Shown here: piece after piece, positions 42,454 through 51,029 of the stretch
Layout: every line of letters begins with the position of its first letter
Position numbering within the stretch: the stretch's first letter is position 1
From: M55B112 sp040880545
GTDB taxonomy: Bacteria; Bacteroidota; Bacteroidia; Bacteroidales; GCA-2748055
Length of the DNA: 64,000 bases
Assembly (NCBI GenBank): GCA_040880545.1
Contig: JBBDIE010000177.1
Location: forward strand, 5,073-69,072
Direction of reading: 5' to 3'
The notes under the pieces: model-generated
What the model saw: the letters and a program-made list of their open reading frames with translations, nothing else
The model's database searches: none
What the model was told of the DNA's origin: nothing
Position numbers and translations under genes: made by a program

Positions 42454-44163
42454 TCAGGCAGTAATTGGTATCTGGTCAGTTACATAGGCTTTTCTCCATG
42501 TAAAATCACCAAAGGTTTCCTGCTCCTTTCGCCCGGTTGCATAGGCTTTAAACAGAACTTCCAGTTCTTTGAGGATTTCCGGCTCTTTCAGCATCTCCTT
42601 ATATAACCTGTTTAACCGCGATCCCTCCCTGTTACCACCCAGGTACATGTTATACACTCCAGGTGCTCTGCCTACAAAGGCGATTTCTGCATTGTAGGGC
42701 CGCGCGCAACCATTGGGGCAACCGGTCATGCGAAGACTTATTTCATCCTTTTCAATCCCGTTGGCCAGGGTGATTTTGTCTATTTTATCGATCAGCCCGG
42801 GCAGATATCTTTCAGCTTCAGCAAATGCCAAAGGACAAGTATTCAGCGCCACACAAGCCAGTGAATACTTCCGTAATGCTGAATGATTGTCATTGGAGAT
42901 TTCGTATTCTGATAGTATTGCATCAATAATTGGTTTATTTTGATCAATTACATTTCCCAGGATCAGGTTCTGGTTTCCCGATAATCTGAAATCACATATC
43001 GCTTTCTCCGCAATCTTCCTGACACATGTCTTAAGCCTGAAGTTCGCTGTATCCCGAATTCTGCCGTTTTCAATGAACAGGCCAAAATGCCAGTTGCCTG
43101 CTGTATCTTTTCCCCAACCATATACATCCTGGTTTGATTTGAATGTATAAGGCTTTTCCGGAAGCAGCTTTATATTACTTCTGGTCTCCAGGGCATTGGT
43201 GAACCAGTCAATTCCTTTATTGTCAATGGTATATTTCAAACGGGCTATTTTCCTGTCTTCCCGGTTTCCGAAATCACGCTGGATCAGTACGACCGATTCT
43301 ACTACTTTGGTAATATTTCCTGGTTCAACAAAACCGATGATGGTTCCAAGTCTCGGATAGGTTCGTTCATCACCGATGGTATTTCCCATGCCTCCACCAA
43401 CTGCTATATTGAATCCAGCCAGTTTACCATTTTCTTCTATGGCAATCAGGCCAATATCATTGGTAAAAATGTCCGTATCATTAAAGGGAGGAATTACCAG
43501 GGCAATCTTGAATTTCCGGGGTAGATAATGTTTGGTATATAGTGGCTCGGTTTCCGCTGCAGGTTCGCCACCTGCTACAAGTTGTTTGTCGAGCCATATT
43601 TCATGGTATGCAGGTGATTGTGGCGTAAGATGTCTGCTGATCTGATGTGTAATATCATTGACTTCCGCATGAATATCGGCGTTTAACGGATTGGGACTGC
43701 ACATCACGTTTCTGTTAACATCTCCGCAGGCAGAGATGGTGTCAAGGAGTGAATCATTGATTTTTTTAATAGAATCTTTAAGATTCGCTTTTAGTATTCC
43801 ATGAAACTGAAATGCCTGCCTGGTGGTGAGCTTAACTGTGCCGTTCCCGTATTCGTCGGAAATACGATCCATGGCCAACCACTGTTCTGAAGTTGAAATT
43901 CCTCCCGGAACCCGCACCCTTGCCATGAAGATAAAATAGGGTTCCAGCTTCTGTTGCTTGCGTTCCGATCCAAGTTCGCGATCAGTTTGCTGATAAATTC
44001 CATGGAATTTCAACAGCTGTGTATCGTCTTCGGCAACGGCACCTGTTATACGGTCAATCAAACTCTCATTAATCGTTCCCCGAAGGTAATTACTGTCGGC
44101 TTTGATCTTTTCTACCCCGACCGCTTTTTCGGGGTTATTTCTTATATCATCCAGTGTATTCAT
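42454..44163 (-). CDS. cysI: Assimilatory sulfite reductase haemoprotein beta subunit
   Basis: CysI carries sirohaem and a [4Fe-4S] cluster and reduces sulfite to sulfide with electrons from CysJ. Visible features are the basic siroheme-binding residues in LTTRQAFQFHG near residue 115, the cluster-binding pair CVALNTCPLAF near 435, and MTGCPNGCARPYNAEIAFVGR near 478. I favour the ATG at 44163 (568 residues, like E. coli CysI); an ATG at 44214 would overlap the cysJ end and add 17 residues. The gene sits 40 bp after cysJ, in the same operon. Confidence 0.95.
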   Translation of the reverse strand: MNTLDDIRNNPEKAVGVEKIKADSNYLRGTINESLIDRITGAVAEDDTQLLKFHGIYQQTDRELGSERKQQKLEPYFIFMARVRVPGGISTSEQWLAMDRISDEYGNGTVKLTTRQAFQFHGILKANLKDSIKKINDSLLDTISACGDVNRNVMCSPNPLNADIHAEVNDITHQISRHLTPQSPAYHEIWLDKQLVAGGEPAAETEPLYTKHYLPRKFKIALVIPPFNDTDIFTNDIGLIAIEENGKLAGFNIAVGGGMGNTIGDERTYPRLGTIIGFVEPGNITKVVESVVLIQRDFGNREDRKIARLKYTIDNKGIDWFTNALETRSNIKLLPEKPYTFKSNQDVYGWGKDTAGNWHFGLFIENGRIRDTANFRLKTCVRKIAEKAICDFRLSGNQNLILGNVIDQNKPIIDAILSEYEISNDNHSALRKYSLACVALNTCPLAFAEAERYLPGLIDKIDKITLANGIEKDEISLRMTGCPNGCARPYNAEIAFVGRAPGVYNMYLGGNREGSRLNRLYKEMLKEPEILKELEVLFKAYATGRKEQETFGDFTWRKAYVTDQIPITA

Positions 44164-44203
44164 AACTATATAGGTTAATTGATTAGATATTTGCCCCGGT
44201 CTT

Positions 44204-46012
44204 TTAATAGACATCCTCCTGGAATCTCCGGGTTTTTCTTAGCTCCTGAAAATATTGTTCTGACTCTTCATTGGTCATTTTCCCCTCCTTTTTAATTAGC
44301 CTGAGCAGGGAAGTCTTCACATCCTTTGCCATGTTATGCTGATCCCCACACAGGTAAAAATATGCTCCGTTTTCCAGCCAGTAGAATAGCTCGCTTCCAT
44401 TTTCTTCCAACCGGTGCTGTACATACACCTTGTATTCCTGGTCCCGGGAAAATGCCACATCCATTTTAGTGAGAACACCCTTTTTCAGGAATTTTTGAAA
44501 TTCAATCTGATAGAGAAAATCGGTTTTGAAATGCTGATCCCCAAAAAAGAGCCAGCTCTTACCATGGTTTTCTGCCAGTTCCCGTTCCTGCAGAAACGCC
44601 CTGAATGGTGCCACGCCCGTTCCTGGTCCCACCATAATTACAGGTGTGGAAGGATCTTCTGGCAACCGGAAGCTTTCGTTCCTGTCCACGTAGATGGCTA
44701 CTTTCTCATCCACCGCTACTTTATCTGCAATCAAGGTGGATCCAAGACCATTGTGAATCCGGCCATTGCGCGTATACCTTACGGCACAGATGGTCAGATG
44801 TACCTCCTCCGGATTGGCTCGATAACTGGAGGCCACCGAATAGAGCCTGGGCTGTTTGTTTCGTAATATGGAAACCAACTCATTCGCACTGATTATGGAA
44901 GAAAATTCATGCAACAGGTCCAGCAAATCCCGCCCATACAAAAAGTCGTTCAGATAATCCTGGTCATCCAGGATCATATCCAGTCTGTCATGCAAAAGGT
45001 ACCTGGAATAATTTTCAAGCACCTTACGGGTAAGTGTGGAAATTTCATAATCATTGATTAAAGCCTCCCTGACACTTTTTTCGCTTTGGCCCGCTTTAAT
45101 TTTGGTATCAGACCTGATGGATGTTTTTTCAAGGATGGCATCCACAAGTTTTTCATCATTTGATGTAATTATACCTATGGAATCACCTGGTTCATAAATT
45201 AATCCCGAATCTTCAATAGATAATTCCACATGCCAGGTCTCCTTTTCCGAACCCCTGCCATTCAAAATAAATTTATCCAGTAGTACAGCTTCATAAGGCT
45301 TTTTCGCGCTGAATTCAGTGGCTAATGGAGATGTTGTCGCCTTAATAGTTGCAGAATCAACCTCATCTGCTCCTAATTTATCCCTGAAAATTTCCATCAC
45401 TTGCTCATACCACGACTGCGCATCCTCCTGGTAATCAAGGTCGCAATCCACCCGGTCAAACAAGGGCGTGGCTCCAAGGTTTCGCAACCGCTCGTCAAAA
45501 TCCTTGCCGATCTTACAGTAATGCTGGTAACTGCTGTCTCCCAAAGCAAGCACCGCATATTGCAGATTTTCCAGCGACGGTGCTTTATTACTCATCAGAA
45601 AGTTGTACAACTCTTCAGCTGGCAGAGGCGGGTCGCCCTCTCCGTCGGTGCTCACCACAATCAGAAGATTCTTCTCCTTTTTAAGATTCTTCTTGTTATA
45701 GTCATTCATGTCCGCCAACTCACTGGTAATCCCAAGTGAAGTTGCGAATCGATGTGCTTCTGAAGCGACCCCTTTTGAATTCCCTGTGCGGGAACCATAC
45801 AAAATTTTTAGTTTTTCTGTTACTGTTTTTGTAACCTGCTCTTCCCGCGCTGCTTCGGAGGGTACAGTGGCAGGTTCTGTGCCAGACATATTAAATCCTG
45901 TCAGATATCCTCCAAGCCAAATGCCCTGCGGAGGAGTCAGACTTTCGAGTAGCTTGTTCAGTAACTTTTGCTGCTTTTCATCAAATAAGATGTCGTTGAG
46001 TTTCTTTTCCAT
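44204..46012 (-). CDS. cysJ: NADPH-sulfite reductase flavoprotein alpha subunit
   Basis: CysJ passes electrons from NADPH through FAD and FMN to CysI. It has an N-terminal flavodoxin domain with LYGSRTGNSKGVASEA near residue 70, an FAD-binding domain with PRLYSVASS near 391, and an NADPH domain with GPGTGVAPFRAFLQE near 458 and the C-terminal TRRFQEDVY. The ATG at 46012 gives 602 residues, close to E. coli CysJ (599). An in-frame ATG at 46066 directly touches the attenuator U tract and would add 18 residues. It heads the cysJ-cysI-(precorrin-2 dehydrogenase)-cobA operon and lies downstream of a Cys/Met-codon leader and terminator. Confidence 0.93.
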   Translation of the reverse strand: MEKKLNDILFDEKQQKLLNKLLESLTPPQGIWLGGYLTGFNMSGTEPATVPSEAAREEQVTKTVTEKLKILYGSRTGNSKGVASEAHRFATSLGITSELADMNDYNKKNLKKEKNLLIVVSTDGEGDPPLPAEELYNFLMSNKAPSLENLQYAVLALGDSSYQHYCKIGKDFDERLRNLGATPLFDRVDCDLDYQEDAQSWYEQVMEIFRDKLGADEVDSATIKATTSPLATEFSAKKPYEAVLLDKFILNGRGSEKETWHVELSIEDSGLIYEPGDSIGIITSNDEKLVDAILEKTSIRSDTKIKAGQSEKSVREALINDYEISTLTRKVLENYSRYLLHDRLDMILDDQDYLNDFLYGRDLLDLLHEFSSIISANELVSILRNKQPRLYSVASSYRANPEEVHLTICAVRYTRNGRIHNGLGSTLIADKVAVDEKVAIYVDRNESFRLPEDPSTPVIMVGPGTGVAPFRAFLQERELAENHGKSWLFFGDQHFKTDFLYQIEFQKFLKKGVLTKMDVAFSRDQEYKVYVQHRLEENGSELFYWLENGAYFYLCGDQHNMAKDVKTSLLRLIKKEGKMTNEESEQYFQELRKTRRFQEDVY

Positions 46013-46066
46013 GGATGTGTGATCGTTAATCTGAACCGGATGACCCGGGGTGACTGTTTTTTTCAT

Positions 46067-46101
46067 AAAAAAAGCCCTTCACATTCAGTTGTGAAGGGCT
46101 T
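46067..46101 (-). terminator. Attenuator terminator in the cysJ leader
   Basis: On the minus strand a perfect 12-bp stem (arms at 46090-46101 and 46072-46083, AAGCCCTTCACA / TGTGAAGGGCTT) with a 6-nt loop is followed by a U tract (A46067-46073 on the plus strand) ending at the ATG at 46066. Its 5' arm can instead pair with UGUGAAGG within the leader-peptide codons (46160-46153), giving an antiterminator. Confidence 0.85.
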
Positions 46102-46126
46102 CCATTATATGGTTATATATTCTCTG

Positions 46127-46201
46127 TTATTCATTCAGAACCATAAGACGTGCCTTCACATATCCTGTACACATGCAACACATACACATCAGCATATTCA
46201 T
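46127..46201 (-). CDS. Leader peptide rich in Met and Cys codons, upstream of cysJ
   Basis: A 24-codon frame reads MNMLMCMCCMC followed by a 13-residue tail ending in TAA. Residues 1-11 contain five Met and four Cys codons. It lies about 26 nt before the terminator hairpin of the cysJ leader. The region just ahead of its ATG (CUUCACA at 46210-46204), the codons for Tyr14-Ala17 (UGUGAAG at 46160-46154), and the two terminator arms are mutually complementary in alternation, as in amino-acid operon attenuators. Translation stalling at Cys or Met codons would leave the antiterminator free. The peptide itself needs no function. Expression is inferred, not shown. Confidence 0.75.
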   Translation of the reverse strand: MNMLMCMCCMCTGYVKARLMVLNE

Positions 46202-46249
46202 ATTGTGAAGAAATCTTACCATCCTGCTATTTTAGTTTAAATGATTGCC

Positions 46250-46257
46250 CAAATATA
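46250..46257 (-). promoter_or_regulatory. Candidate -7 promoter element of the cysJI leader
   Basis: Read on the minus strand this is TATATTTG, a full match to TAnnTTTG. A start near 46243 gives about 42 nt before the leader-peptide ATG and a leader RNA of about 175 nt up to the terminator. No exact -33 element is seen. Confidence 0.45.
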
Positions 46258-46622
46258 GGAACTATTTTATTTTCATGTTAAAAAACATCCCGATTTTTTC
46301 ATTCTAAATTGCATTTACTTGCAAACTCCTGAATAGTTACTATTTTCGTCACTCTTTTAAAATAAGGTACCTGTTTGTTACGACGTTAACCATGTTACAG
46401 AATGCTTTTAACTATGAAAATGCAGCAAATTAGTGCGGTTTCATGAAACATGAGTCGACTTGAATCAATTGTACCCATGCCATGTTATTGAAAAAAAGCA
46501 GTAATTTAGATTCAGATAAAGAGCTAAACACAATAGTTTTCATGATTCAATCAGGATTTTGTTTTTATAAGTGATTTTAGAATTACAGAATTAACTGACT
46601 GACGCTAAATAATTCCAACAAA
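46258..46622. other. AT-rich intergenic region between cysJ leader and comA-like gene
   Basis: These 365 bp must carry the rightward promoter of the ComA-like gene. I see no good TAnnTTTG pair for it, no gene and no strong hairpin. Confidence 0.35.
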
Positions 46623-47405
46623 ATGAATTTTGATATTTCTTTTATTCCGGAGAGAACTGTTCAGCCCAGGGAGACCGGTCTTACCATGATGATGGACAAA
46701 GGTTTGAGCTTACGTGAAGCAGAAAATTTTTGTGAATCAAGTGCTGCCTTTACAGACCTCGTGAAATTTGGCTTTGGTACTGCATTGATAACCAACAACC
46801 TGGCTGAAAAGATCAGGATATACCGCCAGGCAGGTGTTGAGCCCTATTTCGGGGGTACACTATTTGAAATGTTTGCTGCGAGGAATAAAATTGAGGATTA
46901 CAAAAGATTTGTGGATAAATTCGATATACATACTGTGGAGGTATCCGATGGATCAATGAAAATTGAACCTGCTGAGAAGGTGGAGATGATCCGGAAACTG
47001 GCGCCTGAAAAGCGGGTGTTATCGGAAGTAGGATCAAAAGTGAAGGATGTGGTACTAACCAATGAAGAGTGGGTGTTTCACATGAAGAACGAACTGGATG
47101 CCGGGGCCTGGAAGGTGATAGCTGAGGCGAGAGAGTCCGGAACCATAGGGATCTATGATGCAAACGGATGTGCCAACAGTCTGCTGATTGAAGATATCAT
47201 GAAAGAAATTTCGGTGGACGATGTATTGTGGGAAGCGCCGGTAAAATCGCAACAGGTCATGTTTATTCAACTGGTTGGTCACAATGTGAATTTAGGAAAT
47301 ATTGCCCCCCATGAGGTAATCTCTCTTGAAGCACTGCGTTGTGGTTTGCGGGGGGATACATTGTTTGATTTTCTGCCAGAGGAATTCCAGGATAAAAGAT
47401 TGTAA
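46623..47405 (+). CDS. comA: Phosphosulfolactate synthase (ComA family)
   Basis: ComA adds sulfite to phosphoenolpyruvate to give (2R)-phospho-3-sulfolactate. The 260-residue TIM-barrel-like protein has the family blocks PRETGLTMMMDKGLSLREAENF, VKFGFGTALI near 40, GGTLFEMFAA near 75, and IEVSDG-like HTVEVSDGSMKIEP near 103. In methanogens this starts coenzyme M synthesis, but Bacteroidota do not make coenzyme M. Here it may feed sulfolactate or sulfonate metabolism. It is divergent from the sulfite reductase operon, which uses the same substrate. Substrate specificity is inferred from family only. Confidence 0.82.
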   Translation: MNFDISFIPERTVQPRETGLTMMMDKGLSLREAENFCESSAAFTDLVKFGFGTALITNNLAEKIRIYRQAGVEPYFGGTLFEMFAARNKIEDYKRFVDKFDIHTVEVSDGSMKIEPAEKVEMIRKLAPEKRVLSEVGSKVKDVVLTNEEWVFHMKNELDAGAWKVIAEARESGTIGIYDANGCANSLLIEDIMKEISVDDVLWEAPVKSQQVMFIQLVGHNVNLGNIAPHEVISLEALRCGLRGDTLFDFLPEEFQDKRL

Positions 47406-47549
47406 CAAATTTTTTTCAAAAAAGATAATTACCCCGATTCGGGAAAAAACACGCAGACAAAACTACCGGTAATGGTGATGCCTGGTATTTTTATACCTTA
47501 CCGGATGAATTTTGAAATTTAGTAAATGCATTACAGAACTGTATTTTTT

Positions 47550-48473
47550 ATGAAGAAAGAGTTAAAGCATTACCTGCTTATTATGTTAAAAGGATTGGGA
47601 ATGGGGGCCGCCGATGTGGTACCCGGTGTTTCCGGGGGAACAATTGCATTTATAACCGGGATTTATGAAGAGCTGATCCATTCCATTAAGTCCATCGATA
47701 TGGGAGCAGTGAAACTGTTTTTTTCAGGTAATTGGGGCTCTTTCTGGAAACATATCAATGGGAATTTTTTGTTGGCAGTTTTTGCAGGGATCGCTGTAGC
47801 CGTTATTTCACTGGCAAAAATACTGGAACATCTCCTTGAATCCCAGCCGGTTCTGATCTGGTCATTTTTCTTTGGGCTGATCCTTGTCTCTTCATTTGTA
47901 GTGGCAAAAAGGATCAAAGTGTGGGACTATGCCAGACTAATGGTACTGGTTTCAGGGATCGCTGCTGCATTTTATATAACCAGTATAACACCTGCAGAGA
48001 CCTCAAATGCATTCTGGTTTGTCTTACTATCGGGAGTACTGGCCAGTTGTGCCATGATCCTGCCGGGGATTTCCGGAAGCTTTATCCTGTTACTGCTGGG
48101 AAAATATGAATTTGCACTGAATGCTGTGAATGAAGTGGATATCATTTCATTGTTGTTACTTGGTACCGGAGCCGTAATCGGATTACTGAGCCTGTCCAGG
48201 GTATTGTCCTGGCTTTTCAGGAAATTCCACGATATTACAGTGGCATTACTTGCCGGATTTATGATCGGATCCCTGAACAAGATCTGGCCCTGGAAGGAAA
48301 CAATCAGGACAGTTGTCATGGAGGGAGTGGAAAAACCACTTATGCAGAAAAATATACTTCCCTCATTCGGACAAAAAGATGATCAGCTGATTGCGGCTAT
48401 TTTAATGATGCTGCTGGGAATTGGCCTGATCCTGCTTTTTGAACTGGCTTTTAAGCGGAAAGAGATCAATTAA
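47550..48473 (+). CDS. popT: DUF368 family polyprenyl-phosphate translocase (PopT-like)
   Basis: The 307-residue protein has about eight to nine membrane segments and the DUF368 signature GMGAADVVPGVSGGTIAFITGIYEELI near the N-terminus, echoed by CAMILPGISGSFILLLLGKYEFAL near residue 175. DUF368 proteins (PopT) were shown to recycle undecaprenyl phosphate across the inner membrane for cell-wall and O-antigen synthesis. The start at 47550 places the signature correctly; an ATG at 47526 would add eight residues. The gene follows the ComA-like gene by 144 bp. Confidence 0.88.
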   Translation: MKKELKHYLLIMLKGLGMGAADVVPGVSGGTIAFITGIYEELIHSIKSIDMGAVKLFFSGNWGSFWKHINGNFLLAVFAGIAVAVISLAKILEHLLESQPVLIWSFFFGLILVSSFVVAKRIKVWDYARLMVLVSGIAAAFYITSITPAETSNAFWFVLLSGVLASCAMILPGISGSFILLLLGKYEFALNAVNEVDIISLLLLGTGAVIGLLSLSRVLSWLFRKFHDITVALLAGFMIGSLNKIWPWKETIRTVVMEGVEKPLMQKNILPSFGQKDDQLIAAILMMLLGIGLILLFELAFKRKEIN

Positions 48474-48566
48474 TACAACATTGATTTTTGGTTCTTAGCT
48501 GAAAGATTGCTTATTTGTACCTGATTTCACCAGTACCAGATGAGGGTTTTATTTTAATTTATGATC

Positions 48567-49310
48567 ATGAGAAAATTCGGACTGATCGGATATCCGTTGG
48601 GGCATTCCTTTTCGAAGGAGTATTTTTCGAATAAATTTGAGCGGGAAGGTATTGAAGATGTGGTATACGATAATTACCCCATCAATGATATAGCAGAATT
48701 TGAGCCACTTTATAAAAATGACCCTGAACTGAGTGGGCTGAATGTTACCATTCCATATAAAGAAAGTGTAATTCCATATCTGGACGTACTGAGCGAGGAT
48801 GCCAGGAATATTGGAGCGGTGAATACCATCTGTCTCTGTACGAAAACCGGCAGACTTGTAAAAGTTGGCCACAATACCGATGCACTCGGGTTCAGGAAGT
48901 CGTTGGAAGAAAAATTATTGGTAATGCCGGAGAAAGCACTGGTACTGGGTACCGGTGGGGCATCAAAAGCTGTGGTGTATGTGCTGCAGGATCTGGGTAT
49001 AAAGGTTACCAGCGTTTCAAGTTCCGGCAAAGAGGGTGCCATTGGATATGAAGACCTTACCGACAAATTGGTACGGACCTCCAAACTCATTGTCAATACA
49101 ACGCCGCTGGGAATGCATCCTGATATCGATACTTATCCTGATATTCCTTATGATGCCATAACACCGGAACATTTGATGTACGACCTGGTGTACAATCCCA
49201 GGGTAACACGGTTTATGCAGCTTGGGAAGGAGAGGGCAGCCAGTGCGGTAAACGGGGCTGACATGCTTCTTTACCAGGCTGAAGGTGCCTGGGAGATTTG
49301 GAACAGGTAA
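48567..49310 (+). CDS. aroE: Shikimate dehydrogenase
   Basis: AroE reduces 3-dehydroshikimate to shikimate with NADPH in aromatic amino-acid synthesis. The 247-residue protein has GLIGYPLGHSFSKEYF at the N-terminus, GLNVTIPYKESVIPYL near residue 56 with the catalytic Lys, NTDALGFRKSL near 105, and VLGTGGASKAV near 125. I chose the second of two close ATGs (48561 and 48567); either is possible. Confidence 0.95.
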   Translation: MRKFGLIGYPLGHSFSKEYFSNKFEREGIEDVVYDNYPINDIAEFEPLYKNDPELSGLNVTIPYKESVIPYLDVLSEDARNIGAVNTICLCTKTGRLVKVGHNTDALGFRKSLEEKLLVMPEKALVLGTGGASKAVVYVLQDLGIKVTSVSSSGKEGAIGYEDLTDKLVRTSKLIVNTTPLGMHPDIDTYPDIPYDAITPEHLMYDLVYNPRVTRFMQLGKERAASAVNGADMLLYQAEGAWEIWNR

Positions 49311-49361
49311 TAAAATTGTGAAAGGTCACTACATTATACCCAAGGAGAACCCAGTTAATAT

Positions 49362-50099
49362 ATGAAAAACACTTTACGGCTTACCTATTCAGTCAATTCT
49401 TACGAAGTAGATCCACTCGGAGCGGCCCGTCTCACAACAATTGCGAATTTCCTGCAGGAAACAGCCTATAAGCATGCTCATTCACTCAACCTGGGATACA
49501 CCCACCTGAATGAAAATAACAGGGCATGGATATTATCGCGGATGAGAATCCGGATTTTCCAGTACCCGGCGTGGGACGACCAGGTTATCGTTGAAACCTG
49601 GCCAAGAGGTGTGGACAAACTGTTTGCTCTGCGTGATTTCAGGATCTATGATACAAATAATCTTGTACTGGCTGAGGCTACCACCTGCTGGTTGATGGTC
49701 GACAGCAGTAACCACCGGCCACTCAGGATCCCGCATGATATCATAAAGATTCAGACCCGCTCCGATTCGGTATTCAGTGAAATACCGGGGAAGATTTCGC
49801 TTCCGGAAACCATACATATTTATGAAACCAGAATGGTCAGATATTCCGACCTGGACGTGGTGGGCCATGTAAATAACGTCAAGTTTATTGAGTGGTGCAC
49901 CGATTTAGCCGGACCGGAAAAGTTCCTGGAAAACACGGTTACTGATTTCAGCATCAATTTTATTGGAGAAGCATTACCGGGTGACCAGGTGGAGATCAGT
50001 TCATCCGAAATGGCAGACAATATTATATGTATCAGCGGTAAAAATTCAGGATCCGGAAAGGAGTGTTTCAGGGCACAAATGCAACTTCGTAAAATATAA
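49362..50099 (+). CDS. Acyl-ACP thioesterase
   Basis: The 245-residue protein has the double hot-dog layout of bacterial acyl-ACP thioesterases related to plant FatA/FatB. The first half contains ANFLQETAYKHAHSLNLGY and AWILSRMRIRI. The second half begins near residue 150 with RYSDLDVVGHVNNVKFIEWCTD, where the Asp, His and Asn of a hot-dog active site are visible. It releases free fatty acids from acyl carrier protein and so can set chain length. It follows aroE by 51 bp on the same strand. Confidence 0.88.
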   Translation: MKNTLRLTYSVNSYEVDPLGAARLTTIANFLQETAYKHAHSLNLGYTHLNENNRAWILSRMRIRIFQYPAWDDQVIVETWPRGVDKLFALRDFRIYDTNNLVLAEATTCWLMVDSSNHRPLRIPHDIIKIQTRSDSVFSEIPGKISLPETIHIYETRMVRYSDLDVVGHVNNVKFIEWCTDLAGPEKFLENTVTDFSINFIGEALPGDQVEISSSEMADNIICISGKNSGSGKECFRAQMQLRKI

Positions 50100-50132
50100 A
50101 TTTTTTCCGGACAATCAGATTGGTGACATTAT

Positions 50133-50867
50133 CTAATACCCCACTTCCACCAGGCAGAGTCCTTTTGCAGGTACACTCATTCCGGCTTTTCCCCGGTCCT
50201 TTGCTTCAACTACTTGCCGGAAACTGTCCAAATCCATTTTTCCTGATCCAATATCCAACATTGTACCAACAATCGACCTAACCATATTCCTTAAAAACCT
50301 GTCGGCCCTGATATTAAAATCATACCCGTCTTCATTTTCCTTCCAGGCTGCTTCCATGATCTGGCAGTCGTGGGTCTTAACATCTGTGTGCAGTTTGCTG
50401 AAACTGGTGAAGTCAGTATATTCCATCAGAACTTCACAAGCAGCATTCATCATTTGGGTATCCAGCGTACCAAAATAAAAATAACAAAACGGACGAGTGA
50501 ATACTGGTTTTGTCCTTCGGATGGTGTAGGTATAATGACGGTATTTGGCGGAAAATCGTGCATGCAATGATTCATCCACGGGCCGGATAGTATAGATAAC
50601 AATATCTTTGGGTAAAATGCTGTTCAGCCTGAATGTCAGGTCTTTCAGCTGACCAATATCGTTGCGGATACTGTCAAAATGAGCAGTATAACTGGAGGCA
50701 TGAACTCCGGTATCGGTTCTTCCGCATCCTGTCAGGGCAATTTCCTGCTTCATTAACGTAGTAAAAGACTCCTCCAACGTCTGTTGCACTGTTACGGCAT
50801 TTGGCTGTACCTGCCAACCGTGATAGTTGGTTCCATCGTATGCCAGTTCAACAAAATATCTTGTCAT
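50133..50867 (-). CDS. truA: tRNA pseudouridine(38-40) synthase TruA
   Basis: TruA makes pseudouridine at positions 38-40 of the tRNA anticodon stem. The 244-residue protein has YDGTNYHGWQVQPNAVTVQ near residue 9, the catalytic Asp in CGRTDTGVHASSYTAHF near 53, and the RFLRNMVRSIVGTMLDIGSGK block near 195. The length is standard. It is convergent with the thioesterase gene and divergent from the Bat operon. Confidence 0.96.
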   Translation of the reverse strand: MTRYFVELAYDGTNYHGWQVQPNAVTVQQTLEESFTTLMKQEIALTGCGRTDTGVHASSYTAHFDSIRNDIGQLKDLTFRLNSILPKDIVIYTIRPVDESLHARFSAKYRHYTYTIRRTKPVFTRPFCYFYFGTLDTQMMNAACEVLMEYTDFTSFSKLHTDVKTHDCQIMEAAWKENEDGYDFNIRADRFLRNMVRSIVGTMLDIGSGKMDLDSFRQVVEAKDRGKAGMSVPAKGLCLVEVGY

Positions 50868-50975
50868 CTGCTAATTTTTTGGTATTTACTCATACGTTTT
50901 CTCTGCATTCACCAAAGATACTACCACCTTAACAATTTTTAACATCATTGCCGGAGGAATTGCCATGTACTCGGT

Positions 50976-50983
50976 TATTTTTG
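50976..50983 (+). promoter_or_regulatory. Candidate -7 promoter element of the Bat operon
   Basis: TATTTTTG matches TAnnTTTG fully and would start transcription near 50990, about 40 nt before the moxR ATG. No TTTG is present 19 bp upstream. Confidence 0.4.
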
Positions 50984-51029
50984 TATTCCATAAAAATGGA
51001 GATATTTAACAATTAACTAATTGTATGGT

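Noticed and set aside
46019..46240. Plus-strand 73-codon frame over the cysJ leader
   Set aside because: It has His/Thr-rich shadow composition and is fully overlapped by the attenuator on the other strand.
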